NCBI GenBank assembly: GCA_016708825.1
Contig: JADJEZ010000001.1
Span: 124,001 to 188,000, forward strand
Direction: 5' to 3'
Source: Betaproteobacteria bacterium
Lineage (GTDB): Bacteria; Pseudomonadota; Gammaproteobacteria; Burkholderiales; Usitatibacteraceae
DNA: 64,000 nt
This document shows, one piece after another, positions 17,899 through 30,781 of the stretch. The position numbers were made by a program, and so were the translations under genes. Numbering within the stretch: position 1 is the stretch's first letter; every line of letters begins with the position of its first letter. The notes under the pieces were generated by a model. That model did no database searches and was not told the origin of the DNA. It saw only the letters and a program-made list of their open reading frames with translations.

Positions 17899-18361
17899 GG
17901 CCGCCGCACTCCTCCTCGCGACCGCGTGCTTCGGCGCCGCGGCCGCCGACAAACCCTGCGACGGCGCCAACAAGGCGATCGACGGCGTGACCTCCTGGGC
18001 CGCGCTGCAGAAATCGGTGAAGGACTACGGCCACTGCGACAAGGGCACGACGGCCGACCTCTTCACCGAGGCGATGCTGCGCGTGGTAATCAGCGGCTGG
18101 CAGAAGGTGGGGGATGCGGGCTCCATCCTCGACAAGGACGAGCCCTTCCGCCGCTGGCTCAACAAGCGCCTGAGCAGCCCCACGCTCGGGACCCAGGATT
18201 CCGCCGAGATCCGCGACCTCGCCAAGTCCAGCTGCCCGACGGGCCAGGACAAGGTATGCGGGGACCTCCTCTCCGCCGTGGAGCTGGGCCGCGCCATCTC
18301 CGCGCCGGACCTGCTGCTCATTCCGCCACCCGCGCCCGCTGCCGCCAAGGGCAAGCCGTGA
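17867..18361 (+). CDS. Small secreted protein of unknown function
   Basis: A 164-residue protein with a signal peptide ('RAAALLLATACFGAAAADK'), so probably periplasmic. The mature part has four cysteines ('KPCDGANK', 'YGHCDKG', 'SSCPTGQDKVCGD') that could form two disulfides, and a proline/alanine-rich tail. The likely ATG lies 32 bases inside the 3' end of dxs, suggesting coupling to it. I do not recognise a family. An upstream in-frame ATG would add 16 residues and weaken the signal peptide. Confidence 0.7.
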   Translation: MLPRDPAWRPRAAALLLATACFGAAAADKPCDGANKAIDGVTSWAALQKSVKDYGHCDKGTTADLFTEAMLRVVISGWQKVGDAGSILDKDEPFRRWLNKRLSSPTLGTQDSAEIRDLAKSSCPTGQDKVCGDLLSAVELGRAISAPDLLLIPPPAPAAAKGKP

Positions 18362-18386
18362 GGTTCGCCGCCGCTCGCTATCACGG

Positions 18387-18392
18387 TAAAAT
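18387..18392 (+). promoter_or_regulatory. Putative -10 element (TAAAAT)
   Basis: TAAAAT, followed by C, 27 bases before the start of the next small secreted protein gene. No convincing -35 is seen. Confidence 0.35.
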
Positions 18393-18419
18393 CCGCACCT
18401 TGCGACCGAAAGGAACTCG

Positions 18420-18767
18420 ATGATGAAACGCACCGTCTTCGCGATTGCCCTCGCCCTGGGCACCACCGCCGCCCTCGCGCAGGCCCCCGCTCCCGCCGCG
18501 GCGCCCGGCGTGAGCGTTCCGGCGGCCAAGTGCGAGCCCAAGCCCGTCTACCCGGGCGTGAAGGCCATCCAGGATGACGACAAGCGCGAGGCGTTCACGA
18601 AAGCGCTCAAGAACTACCAGGACTGCGTGAAGGCCTACGTGGCGGAACGCAAGGCCTTCATCGAGGCGAGCAACAACGGCATCCGCGCCGCGGTCGAGGA
18701 GCACAACGCGGTCATGAACAAGTTCCGCGATGACCAGGAGAAGGCCAAGAAGGAACTCGGCCAGTAG
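18420..18767 (+). CDS. Small secreted helical protein of unknown function
   Basis: A 115-residue protein with a clear signal peptide ('MMKRTVFAIALALGTTAALA-QAP'). The mature part has two cysteines ('AAKCEPKP' and 'YQDCVKA') and a charged, probably coiled-coil helix from about residue 55 to the end. AAGGAA precedes the start; a second ATG directly follows the first. It is followed by a strong intrinsic terminator. No family recognised; proteins of this shape are common in Beta- and Gammaproteobacteria and are often annotated only as hypothetical. Confidence 0.75.
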   Translation: MMKRTVFAIALALGTTAALAQAPAPAAAPGVSVPAAKCEPKPVYPGVKAIQDDDKREAFTKALKNYQDCVKAYVAERKAFIEASNNGIRAAVEEHNAVMNKFRDDQEKAKKELGQ

Positions 18768-18783
18768 CCGAGGCGGTAGCCGG

Positions 18784-18824
18784 GGGCCGGGCCGGGGCGC
18801 GATACGCCCTCGCCCGGCCCTTTT
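18784..18824 (+). terminator. Intrinsic terminator
   Basis: GGGCCGGGC pairs perfectly with GCCCGGCCC, an inner GGGCG/CGCCC stem extends the hairpin, and TTTT follows directly. It lies in the 78-base gap between converging genes and ends the plus-strand transcript. Confidence 0.75.
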
Positions 18825-18845
18825 CCCGGGGCGCCGCGCGCCGTG

Positions 18846-20264
<1,419 letters not shown>

Positions 20265-20318
20265 GGTCTCCTCCTGCCGCTCACGCTGTGGCTGCGGGCG
20301 GCGGAAACCGCCCGGGCG

Positions 20319-21020
20319 CTATTTCACCACGCTCCTGTCCTGGCCGAAGAGAATCTTGCGCTCCTGCTCGGTCACCGGACCGCGCGGGGTCGGGTTCACT
20401 TCCTTCGCCTTCGCGTAGGCGCGCACGGTGCCGGGGCGCGCGCGAATCGCCGCGTGCCAGCGCGCGAGGTTCGGGAAGTCGGCGAGGTCCTGGCCCTGGC
20501 GCTCGGGGATGATCCACGGATAGGAAGCCATGTCGGCGATGGAATAGGATTTCCCGAGGATGAAGTCGCGGCCCTTGAGGCGCTTGTCGAGCACGCCGTA
20601 GAGGCGGCTCGTCTCCTTCACGTAGCGCTCGATCGCATAGGGAAGCTTTTCAGGCGCGTAGTGCTGGAAGTGGTGGTTCTGCCCGGCCATCGGGCCCAGC
20701 CCGCCCATCTGCCACATGAGCCATTCGAGCGCCTCCACCTGCCCGCGCAGGTCGCCGGGGATGAATTTCCCCGTCTTGCCCGCGAGGTAGACGAGGATCG
20801 CGCCCGACTCGAATACGGAGAGCGGCTTGCCGCCGTCGGCCGGCGCGTGATCGACCAGGGCCGGGATGCGGTTGTTGGGCGAGATCTTCAGGAAGTCCTT
20901 CGCGAACTGCTCGCCCTTGCCGATGTTGATGCCGTGCAGGCGGTAGGGCAGCTTCGCCTCCTCCAGGAACAGCGTGATCTTGTGGCCGTTGGGCGTGGTC
21001 CAGTAGTAGAGGTCGTACAT
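20319..21020 (-). CDS. Glutathione S-transferase, YfcG/YghU-like
   Basis: A 233-residue cytoplasmic GST. The N-terminal thioredoxin-fold domain (about 1-85) starts 'MYDLYYWTTPNGHKITLFL', in which the 'TPNG' motif marks the YfcG/YghU (Nu-class) disulfide-bond oxidoreductases; 'FESGAILVYLA' binds glutathione. The C-terminal helical domain has 'YSIADMASYPWI'. These enzymes reduce disulfides or peroxides with glutathione. It sits between the OYE-type reductase (17-base gap) and the PAS-AAA regulator (54-base gap) on the same strand, an arrangement suggesting detoxification of reactive compounds. Confidence 0.9.
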   Translation of the reverse strand: MYDLYYWTTPNGHKITLFLEEAKLPYRLHGINIGKGEQFAKDFLKISPNNRIPALVDHAPADGGKPLSVFESGAILVYLAGKTGKFIPGDLRGQVEALEWLMWQMGGLGPMAGQNHHFQHYAPEKLPYAIERYVKETSRLYGVLDKRLKGRDFILGKSYSIADMASYPWIIPERQGQDLADFPNLARWHAAIRARPGTVRAYAKAKEVNPTPRGPVTEQERKILFGQDRSVVK

Positions 21021-21037
21021 CGCGTCCGTCCTTTCGT

Positions 21038-22114
21038 CTAGCGGCCCAGGGGGCCGGTGTCGCAGCGCTTGTACTGGTTGGGCCAGGCCATCGCCACGCC
21101 GAGCGCCTTCGCGGCATGGCGCGGCCAGTAGGGGTCGCGCAGCAGCGCGCGCGCGAGGCACACCGCATCGGCCTGGCCGGTCGCGAGGATGTGCTCGGCC
21201 TGCACCGGCTCGGTGATGAGGCCCACCGCGGCCACGGGAATGCCCGCCTCGCGCCGGATCGCGGCGGCGAACGGCACCTGGTAGCCGGGGCCGAGCACGA
21301 TCTTCTGGTCGGCGGCGTTGCCGCCGCTGGAGACGTCGATCAGGTCGACGCCGATCGCCTTCAGCTCGCGGGCGAAGGCGATGGACGATTCGAGATCCCA
21401 GCCGCCCTCCTTCCAGTCGCTCGCGGAGATCCGCACCAGCACGGGCTTGTCCCCGGGCCACGCCTCGCGCACCGCGCGCGCGACCGCCAGCGGAAAGCGC
21501 ATGCGGTTGGCGAGCGAGCCGCCGAACTCGTCCGCGCGCCGATTCGACAGCGGCGAGAGGAACTCGTGCAGCAGGTAGCCGTGCGCCGCATGCACTTCGG
21601 CCACCTCGAATCCCGCCTGCAACGCGAGGCCCGCCGAATGGCGGAAAGCGGCCACGCACGCCTCCAGGTCCGCCGGCGTCATCGCGCGCGGCGCCGGGTA
21701 GTCGCCGAAGGCGATCTCGCTGGGCCCGAGCGTCTTCCACCCGCCCGCGTCCCGTGCCAACGGCTTGCCGCCGTTCCAGGGCTTGTCGCACGAGGCCTTG
21801 CGCCCGGCGTGCGCGATCTGGATGCCCGGCACCGCGCCCTGGTCCCGGATGAACTTCACGATCGGCTTCCATGCCGCGACCTGCGCGTCCGACCAGATGC
21901 CGGCGTCCCAGGGCGTGATGCGGCCCTCGGGCGACACGCTCGCGGCTTCCGTGAGCACGAGGCCGCAACCGCCGACCGCGCGGCTGCCGAGGTGCACGAG
22001 GTGCCAGTCGTTCGGCACGCCGTCCGCGCAGGAGTATTCGCACATCGGCGAGACGAAGACGCGGTTGGGGATCGTGACGGCGCGCAGCGTGACGGGGCTG
22101 AAGAGCAGTGACAT
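21038..22114 (-). CDS. NADH:flavin oxidoreductase, old yellow enzyme (YqjM-like)
   Basis: A 358-residue FMN-dependent TIM-barrel ene-reductase. The thermophilic-like/YqjM class is shown by C25 in 'SPMCEYS', 'IQIAHAGRKAS', the paired-histidine region 'EVHAAHGYLLHEFLSP', and the phosphate-binding 'GLITEPVQAEHIL'. Such enzymes reduce activated C=C bonds of enones, nitro compounds or xenobiotics using NAD(P)H. First gene of a minus-strand operon with GST and a PAS-AAA regulator; diverges from the asparaginase gene. Start at 'MSLLFSPVTL'; upstream codons in frame do not match the family. Confidence 0.92.
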   Translation of the reverse strand: MSLLFSPVTLRAVTIPNRVFVSPMCEYSCADGVPNDWHLVHLGSRAVGGCGLVLTEAASVSPEGRITPWDAGIWSDAQVAAWKPIVKFIRDQGAVPGIQIAHAGRKASCDKPWNGGKPLARDAGGWKTLGPSEIAFGDYPAPRAMTPADLEACVAAFRHSAGLALQAGFEVAEVHAAHGYLLHEFLSPLSNRRADEFGGSLANRMRFPLAVARAVREAWPGDKPVLVRISASDWKEGGWDLESSIAFARELKAIGVDLIDVSSGGNAADQKIVLGPGYQVPFAAAIRREAGIPVAAVGLITEPVQAEHILATGQADAVCLARALLRDPYWPRHAAKALGVAMAWPNQYKRCDTGPLGR

Positions 22115-22195
22115 GGAATCGAAGGCTCGTGAAAGGGGGGGCGTACGGGCCTTCCAATCTAGCACGGCGCCAAAGGCCGGGCGGGAGCGCTCGGT

Positions 22196-22201
22196 TAGAA
22201 T
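22196..22201 (+). promoter_or_regulatory. Putative -10 element (TAGAAT)
   Basis: TAGAAT, followed by C, 26 bases before the asparaginase start in the divergent gap with the OYE gene. No good -35 match is visible. Confidence 0.4.
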
Positions 22202-22227
22202 CGCTTGAACCTTTCCGGGGGAAATCC

Positions 22228-23230
22228 ATGAGGATCTTCGCCGCAGCGCTCGCCGCGACCGCTGCCCTGTCGGCCGCCGCCCAGGACCAGCCCTTCGCCA
22301 TCGCGATCCACGGCGGCTCGGGCACCATCACGCGCTCCACCCTCACGCCGGAGCGCGAAGCGGCCTATCGCGCGGTGCTCGCCGAGGCGCTCGAAGCCGG
22401 CAGGCGCGTGCTCGCCGCGGGAGGCCCGAGCCTGGATGCCGTCGTCGCGGCCGTGAAGGTGATGGAGGACTCACCCCTCTTCAACGCGGGCAGGGGCGCG
22501 GTCTTCACGAACGAGGGCGCGAACGAGCTGGACGCCTCGATCATGGACGGCAAGGGCCGCCGGGCGGGCGCGGTGGCGGGCGTCACCACCGTGAAGAATC
22601 CCATCGAGGCGGCGCGCGCGGTGATGGAAAAGTCCCGCCACGTGCTGCTCGCGGGCCCGGGCGCGGACCGGTTCGCGAAGGAGCAGGGCCTTGCGATCGT
22701 GGACCCCGCCTGGTTCCGCACCGAGGAGCGCTGGCAGCAGTTGCAGCGCGCGAAGGCGCGCGACCGCATGCCGATGGATCACGACGCGCCGAAGAAGTCG
22801 GGCGCCCTCGCCGAGCACGAGAAGTTCGGCACCGTGGGCGCCGTGGCCCTCGACCAGGCGGGCAACCTCGCCGCGGCCACCTCCACTGGCGGGCTCACCA
22901 ACAAGCGCTTCGGCCGCGTGGGCGATTCGCCCATCGTCGGGGCCGGCACCTGGGCGGAGAACGAGCGTGGCGGTGTCGGCCACGGGCACCGGCGAGATGT
23001 TCATTCGCAGCGTCGCGGCTTACGACATCGCCGCGCTCGTGAAGTACCGGGGCCTCGCGCCGCAGAAGGCCGCCGACGAGGCGCTGGAGAAGGTGCGGGC
23101 CATCGGCGGGCGCGGCGGCGTGATCGTGCTCGACCGCTCCGGCAACGCGGTCTTCTCCTTCACGACCGAGGGCATGTACCGCGGCCTCGCCCGCGGCGCG
23201 GAGAAGCCGGAGATCCTCATGCACCGCTAG
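22228..23230 (+). CDS. Isoaspartyl peptidase / plant-type L-asparaginase, frameshifted
   Basis: An Ntn-hydrolase of about 334 residues with a signal peptide ('MRIFAAALAATAALSAAAQ'), so periplasmic. It self-cleaves before T202 in 'EKFGTVGAVALD', the catalytic nucleophile; 'HGGSGT', 'NAGRGAVFTNEG' and 'ATSTGGLTNK' are the usual blocks. The frame is lost after 'TWAENE' (near 22967) and continues one frame over as 'VAVSATGTGEMFIRSVAAYD' to a TAG. The length of 1003 bases becomes divisible by three on adding two bases, for example GC in the GAGCGTGG context. An assembly error is likelier than loss of function. It removes isoaspartyl residues or asparagine. Confidence 0.8.
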
Positions 23231-24376
23231 CGCGCCACGGGCGAGCCGACGCTCACGATCCGCGCGGGACCGCGAGCGCGGGCGCGCATCCTCGAGCGCG
23301 GGCTCGATCCCGCCGACGTCGCGCTCATTCCCGGCGCCGCGGGCGGGCCGAAGGCGCTGGGCCTTACCGGCCTCGACATCGCGCTCTTCGGCGAGTGGCT
23401 GCCGAGGGCGCCCCGCGTGCGCCACCTCGTCGGCGCCTCCGTCGGCGCCTGGCGATTCGCCGCGGCCTGTCGCGCCGATCCCGCGCAGGGGCTTCGCGAA
23501 CTCGCGCGCCTCTACGCCGCACAGCGCTACCCGCCCGGTTCCGGCGCCGCACTCGTCACGCGCAAGGTCCGCGAGATGCTCGCGGCACTCTTCGACGGCC
23601 ACGACGAGGAGATCCTCGCGAGCCGCGACTGGCGCGTGCACGTGCTCGCGGTGCGCGGCCGCGGCCCCCTCTCGCACGATGCGGGGCTGCGGCGCGCCGC
23701 GGGCTTCGGCGCGGCGGCGCTTGCGAACCTCGCGGGGCGCCGGCACCTGCGCCACTTCCTCGAGCGCGCGATCTTCCACGACCCGCGCGTCCTTCCGCCC
23801 TTCCTCGTCCCCGCCGAAAACGGGGACGCTCCCCCATCTTCGCCAGGAAACAGGAGAGCGTCCCCCATTGCGCCGATGGCGGGGTTCGACGCTTTTCGGA
23901 CCCATGTCGTGGCGCTGGGCCGGGAGAACCTGCGCGAGGCGCTCGTCGCCTCCGCCGCGATTCCGATGGTGATAGACGCCGTGGCCGACATCCCGGGCGC
24001 ACCGGCCGGCCTCTACTGGGACGGCGGGCTCATCGACTACCACCTGCACCTGCCCTACTCGCGGGTGGACGGGCTCGTGCTCTATCCGCACTTCACGGAC
24101 CACATCGTTCCCGGCTGGCTCGACAAGGCGCTGCCGTGGCGGCGTGCGCGGGGCGAGTGGCTGGACAACGTGGTGCTGGTCTCGCCCGCGCGCGAGTACG
24201 TCGCGAAGCTGCCCTTCGGAAAGCTTCCCGACCGCAAGGACTTCAAGCGCTTCGTGTCCGACTTCGACGGGCGGCACTCGTACTGGAAGCGGGCGATCGC
24301 GGAGAGCGAAAGGCTGGGCGAGGCCTTCCTCGCGTTCGCGGAGAAACCCGATCCGAGGCGCGTGCTGCCGCTCTAG
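23231..24376 (+). CDS. Patatin-like phospholipase, start codon unclear
   Basis: Coding similarity begins right after the asparaginase stop: 'LTIRAGPRARARILERG' and the oxyanion motif 'PGAAGGPKALG', then the nucleophile elbow 'GASVGAW' and the catalytic Asp in 'YWDGGLIDYHL'. The dyad suits a serine lipid acyl hydrolase. No ATG, GTG or TTG lies between the preceding TAG and the GGPK motif; the first GTG (23417) would remove it. An ACG at 23237 may be a mutated or non-standard start, or the true start codon was lost in assembly. About 20 residues around 'PPSSPGNRRASP' derive from a REP-like palindrome inserted in frame. Stop codon shared (CTAG) with the convergent gene. Confidence 0.75.
   Translation, partial: RATGEPTLTIRAGPRARARILERGLDPADVALIPGAAGGPKALGLTGLDIALFGEWLPRAPRVRHLVGASVGAWRFAAACRADPAQGLRELARLYAAQRYPPGSGAALVTRKVREMLAALFDGHDEEILASRDWRVHVLAVRGRGPLSHDAGLRRAAGFGAAALANLAGRRHLRHFLERAIFHDPRVLPPFLVPAENGDAPPSSPGNRRASPIAPMAGFDAFRTHVVALGRENLREALVASAAIPMVIDAVADIPGAPAGLYWDGGLIDYHLHLPYSRVDGLVLYPHFTDHIVPGWLDKALPWRRARGEWLDNVVLVSPAREYVAKLPFGKLPDRKDFKRFVSDFDGRHSYWKRAIAESERLGEAFLAFAEKPDPRRVLPL
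23819..23870. repeat. REP-like palindromic insertion inside the patatin gene
   Basis: GGGGACGCTC (23822-23831) and GAGCGTCCCC (23856-23865) are a perfect 10-bp inverted repeat around a 24-base loop; each outer edge carries CCCCCAT. The element adds an in-frame, low-complexity peptide to an otherwise conserved enzyme. It has the look of a repetitive extragenic palindrome; no second copy was noticed in the window. Confidence 0.5.
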
Positions 24377-25872
24377 CGGCGCTCCTGCGCCCGGGCCTTC
24401 GCCCGTTCCGCGATCGATGCCGAGAGGATCGCCACGTCGCTGATCGGCACGTCCCTGAGCGAGCCGAAGATGCGGATGCGCTCCTGAAACCCGGCATCGC
24501 GCGGCCACGGCTCGTCCACGGGCTGCGTGACCCAGGCGGAAAGGAATCGCCCCGCGGACTTGCGGACCTCGGCGGGCGTGCGCGGCTCCAGCACCGCTTC
24601 CCGCGCCGCCGGCACGAAGGCGAGCCCCGCGCCGTTAAGTCCCGCCACCTTGTCGCGCTCCAGGCGCCGGAACAGCTCGATGCGCTCGCCCTCGGGCATG
24701 GCCCGCACCTGTGTGGCGACGGCGGCGGTGAGCGCGACGAGCGCCGCATCGGCATCGCGCGGCGGCGGCTCGGGTTTCACGAAACGGATGCGCCCGAAGG
24801 TCTCGGCGTGGTCGCCCCGGCCCGGGGGCCAGCGCAGCACGTCGCCGCCGGCGAGCGCGGCATCGGCCGGATCGCTCGCGACGAGACGCCCGGTGATGTC
24901 GGTCTCGCCGAGCATGTCAGCGACCACCATCGCGAACCCGGGATGCAGGTGCCGCAGGTAGCGCGGCAACGCGTCGCCCCACCACGGCAGGGCCGCGAGC
25001 GGAAGTGCCGCGAGGAAAAGGTGCACGGGCAGCGGCAGCGCCGGCAGGAGGATCGCCGTGCCGGCGAACCAGAGGCCGAAGCCGATCACGAGAAACATCG
25101 TCGCAAGCACCCAGGCCGCGCCGGAATCGCGACGGGCCTCGACATAGGCCAAGGGCATCGCGCGGCCCGGGGACTGCGGATCGAAGGCGAGCGGGTACGC
25201 CGGCGGCGGCGCGGCCCAGCTCTCCACCGCGATATCCACGGGGAGGTCCACCTCGCGCTCGAGCACCCCAAGCGCAGTCGCCGGCGCCTGCGCGCCGACC
25301 ATCGTCTGCGCCGGGGCGTGGGAGGCGAGCCAGCGCACCGCGGCCTCGCCCATGCGAATCTCCGGCACCGCGAATCCCGAGGCATCGCGCGCCCAGGCGA
25401 AAGCGATGCCGGGGGCCATCTCCTTCAGGTCGTGCAACGCGTAGGACTCGTTGAAGCCGAGGCGGTTGCCGCAGAAGGCGCGACGCGAGCCCTTGCCCCA
25501 GTCGCCCTCGTACTCGACCACGGCGCAGGGAGAGGCCTTCGCGGAGGCGCGCCACAGGCGGGCCTCGCCGATATCCGCGGGCTCCAGCTCGATCGCGAGC
25601 CAGCTCTCGACGATGCGGCCGTCGGCGCGCGCCGTGAACGTCTTGAATTCGCTTGCCTCGAGCAGGCGCTTCGGCCCCTGCTGCCAGCCCACGTTCAGGA
25701 TGATGGCGCCGAGACCCAGGAAGATCGCCGCATAGAGTCGCACGCCCGAGCCGATCGTCATCCCGATCAGGCGGCCGCGCACGATCGCGCCGAGGGCCTC
25801 GATGAGCCCCGCCGACCGCGAGCGTGGCGCGGGCGCCTGCGCTCCCGTGCCGGCGCCGGCGGGCGGCCTCAC
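24373..25872 (-). CDS. Membrane protein of unknown function
   Basis: A 499-residue protein with one N-terminal membrane segment (about 44-62, 'YAAIFLGLGAIILNVGW'), a probable periplasmic domain, and a hydrophobic pair at about 255-300 ('WVLATMFLVIGFGLWFAGTA'), followed by a soluble C-terminal domain ending in basic residues. It has no motif I recognise. The GTG start overlaps the stop of the upstream Bug-type gene (GTGA), suggesting coupling, and the stop shares CTAG with the patatin gene. The internal ATG of 'MTIGSGVRLY' is an alternative start that keeps the first membrane segment. Confidence 0.75.
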   Translation of the reverse strand: MRPPAGAGTGAQAPAPRSRSAGLIEALGAIVRGRLIGMTIGSGVRLYAAIFLGLGAIILNVGWQQGPKRLLEASEFKTFTARADGRIVESWLAIELEPADIGEARLWRASAKASPCAVVEYEGDWGKGSRRAFCGNRLGFNESYALHDLKEMAPGIAFAWARDASGFAVPEIRMGEAAVRWLASHAPAQTMVGAQAPATALGVLEREVDLPVDIAVESWAAPPPAYPLAFDPQSPGRAMPLAYVEARRDSGAAWVLATMFLVIGFGLWFAGTAILLPALPLPVHLFLAALPLAALPWWGDALPRYLRHLHPGFAMVVADMLGETDITGRLVASDPADAALAGGDVLRWPPGRGDHAETFGRIRFVKPEPPPRDADAALVALTAAVATQVRAMPEGERIELFRRLERDKVAGLNGAGLAFVPAAREAVLEPRTPAEVRKSAGRFLSAWVTQPVDEPWPRDAGFQERIRIFGSLRDVPISDVAILSASIAERAKARAQERR

Positions 25873-26830
25873 TCCGACTTCAGGTTTGCGGCCCTTGCGA
25901 CGCGTGCCCACTTGTCGATCTCCCTGCGCATCACGCGCGTGACCTCTTCCGGCGCCGAGCCGACCGGTTCTATCCACTGGCGATCCCAGAGCGAGGCCTT
26001 GAGCGCGGGATCGCGGATCGCCCGCACGAACTCCGCGTTCAGGCGCGCGATCGCCTCCCGCGGCGTCTTCGCGGGCACGACGATCGCCATCCACACGCCG
26101 GCCTCGAAGCCGGGATAGCCGGACTCGGCGACCGTGGGCACGTCCGCGATGAGAGCGGAACGCGCGGCGCCCGTCTGCGCGAGAACCCTCACCTTGCCCG
26201 CCTGCATCTGCGGCAGGAGCGCCGTGGGATTGAGCGAGAGGATCTGCACGTCGCCCGCGACGAGCGCCATCACCGCGGGCGCGCCGCCGTTGTACGGGAT
26301 GTGCTCGGTGCGGATGCCGGCCAGGGAGTTGAGCATCTCCATGGAAAGCTGCGAGACGCTTCCCTTGCCCACGGAGGAGAAGTTGAGCCTGCCCGGTTCC
26401 GCCTTCGCTCTTGCGACGAGTTCCTCGAGCGTTGCCACGCCCAGCGCGGGATGCACGGCGATGAGGTTGGGAGAGGTGCCCACCAGCGTGACGGGAGCGA
26501 AATCGCGCAGCGGCTGGTAGGGGATCGACGCGTAGACCACGGTGCTCAGCGCAAGCGGCCCGTTGGTGCCCATGAGCAGCGTGTGGCCGTCGGGCGCGCT
26601 CTTCGCGACGAAATCCGCGGCGATGTTGCCGCCGGCGCCGGGGCGGTTCTCGACGATCACCGCCTGGCCCAGGGCCTTCGCGAGCGGTTCGGCGAGCGTG
26701 CGGGCGACGACATCGGGCTGGCCGCCCGGCGCGAAGGGCACGACGATCTTCACGGTTCTCGTCGGCTGCCAGTCGGCCCGGGCCGGCAGGGCCAGCAGCA
26801 GGCACGCACCGAGGGCGGCGAGCGCGCGCA

Positions 26831-26831
<1 letters not shown>
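25869..26831 (-). CDS. Bug/TctC-family periplasmic solute-binding protein
   Basis: A 320-residue binding protein: signal peptide 'MRALAALGACLLLALPARA', then the family hallmarks 'VKIVVPFAPGGQPDVVAR', 'GQAVIVENRPGAGGNIAAD', 'GHTLLMGTNGPLALS' and 'PYNGGAPAVMALVAGD'. Bug receptors, greatly expanded in Burkholderiales, bind small carboxylates and may feed tripartite tricarboxylate transporters; no TctAB membrane genes are adjacent, which is usual for orphan Bugs. Its ATG overlaps the metH stop (TGATG), so it may be co-transcribed and thus under the metH riboswitch. Ligand unknown. Confidence 0.92.
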
Positions 26832-30544
<3,713 letters not shown>

Positions 30545-30585
30545 CTCGCTTCGCCGTCGTTCCCGCGCGGGCGGGGCCGCCAAAC

Positions 30586-30617
30586 AAAAAACCCGTCAAC
30601 GCTGGGCGACGGGTTTT
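30586..30617 (-). terminator. Intrinsic terminator in the metH leader
   Basis: On the minus strand AAAACCCGTC pairs with GACGGGTTTT around a 10-base loop, a perfect 10-bp stem ending in six Ts, then GTTT. It lies about 10 bases after the SAM-II aptamer and about 40 bases before metH, so it is the probable expression platform: SAM binding would favour premature termination. Confidence 0.85.
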
Positions 30618-30625
30618 CGGGCCGG

Positions 30626-30680
30626 TCGCTTTAGCAGCATTTATTGAGCGCCCGCAAGCTGAGGGTCAAATCGGCGCTAT
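30626..30680 (-). promoter_or_regulatory. SAM-II riboswitch aptamer upstream of metH
   Basis: Read on the minus strand, AGCGCC pairs with GGCGCT (P1, 6 bp). The loop holds GATTTGACC and CTTGC, and the 3' strand reads AATAAATG then GCTAAAG. This follows the SAM-II core in order and spacing: compare GAUUUAACC, UUGCA, AUAAAUG and GCUAAA in the crystallised metX-type aptamer (from memory). The H-type pseudoknot binds S-adenosylmethionine. The -10 ends 7 bases upstream, so the transcript should begin at or next to the aptamer. SAM-II is best known from Alphaproteobacteria; here it precedes metH with a terminator as expression platform. Confidence 0.92.
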
Positions 30681-30686
30681 GACGGG

Positions 30687-30716
30687 ATTCTACCGTGCCC
30701 GGCCCGCCGGCGGCAA
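30687..30716 (-). promoter_or_regulatory. Promoter of metH
   Basis: On the minus strand TTGCCG (-35, 30716-30711) and TAGAAT (-10, 30692-30687) are separated by 18 bases, placing transcription start near 30680, exactly at the 5' edge of the riboswitch. The coincidence of these positions supports the call. Confidence 0.7.
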
Positions 30717-30737
30717 CGCGGGCCCGCATCGCACGAC

Positions 30738-30743
30738 TACAAT
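30738..30743 (+). promoter_or_regulatory. Putative -10 element (TACAAT)
   Basis: TACAAT, followed by C, 38 bases before the nitroreductase-family gene, in the gap shared with the divergent metH promoter. No clear -35. Confidence 0.4.
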
Positions 30744-30781
30744 CCCCGGCGAGACGACGATTGCGCGAAGGAGAAGCTCCC

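Noticed and set aside
22108..26118. A 1336-codon open frame running from the asparaginase through the patatin and membrane genes
   Set aside because: Only its first 250 or so codons are asparaginase; beyond the frameshift the product is Arg/Ala-rich noise, while conserved protein lies in other frames and on the other strand.
30600..30690. SAH or cobalamin riboswitch before metH
   Set aside because: The conserved SAH and B12-box sequences are absent; the order GATTT, ACC, TTGC, GCGC, ATAAATG, GCTAAA fits SAM-II instead.
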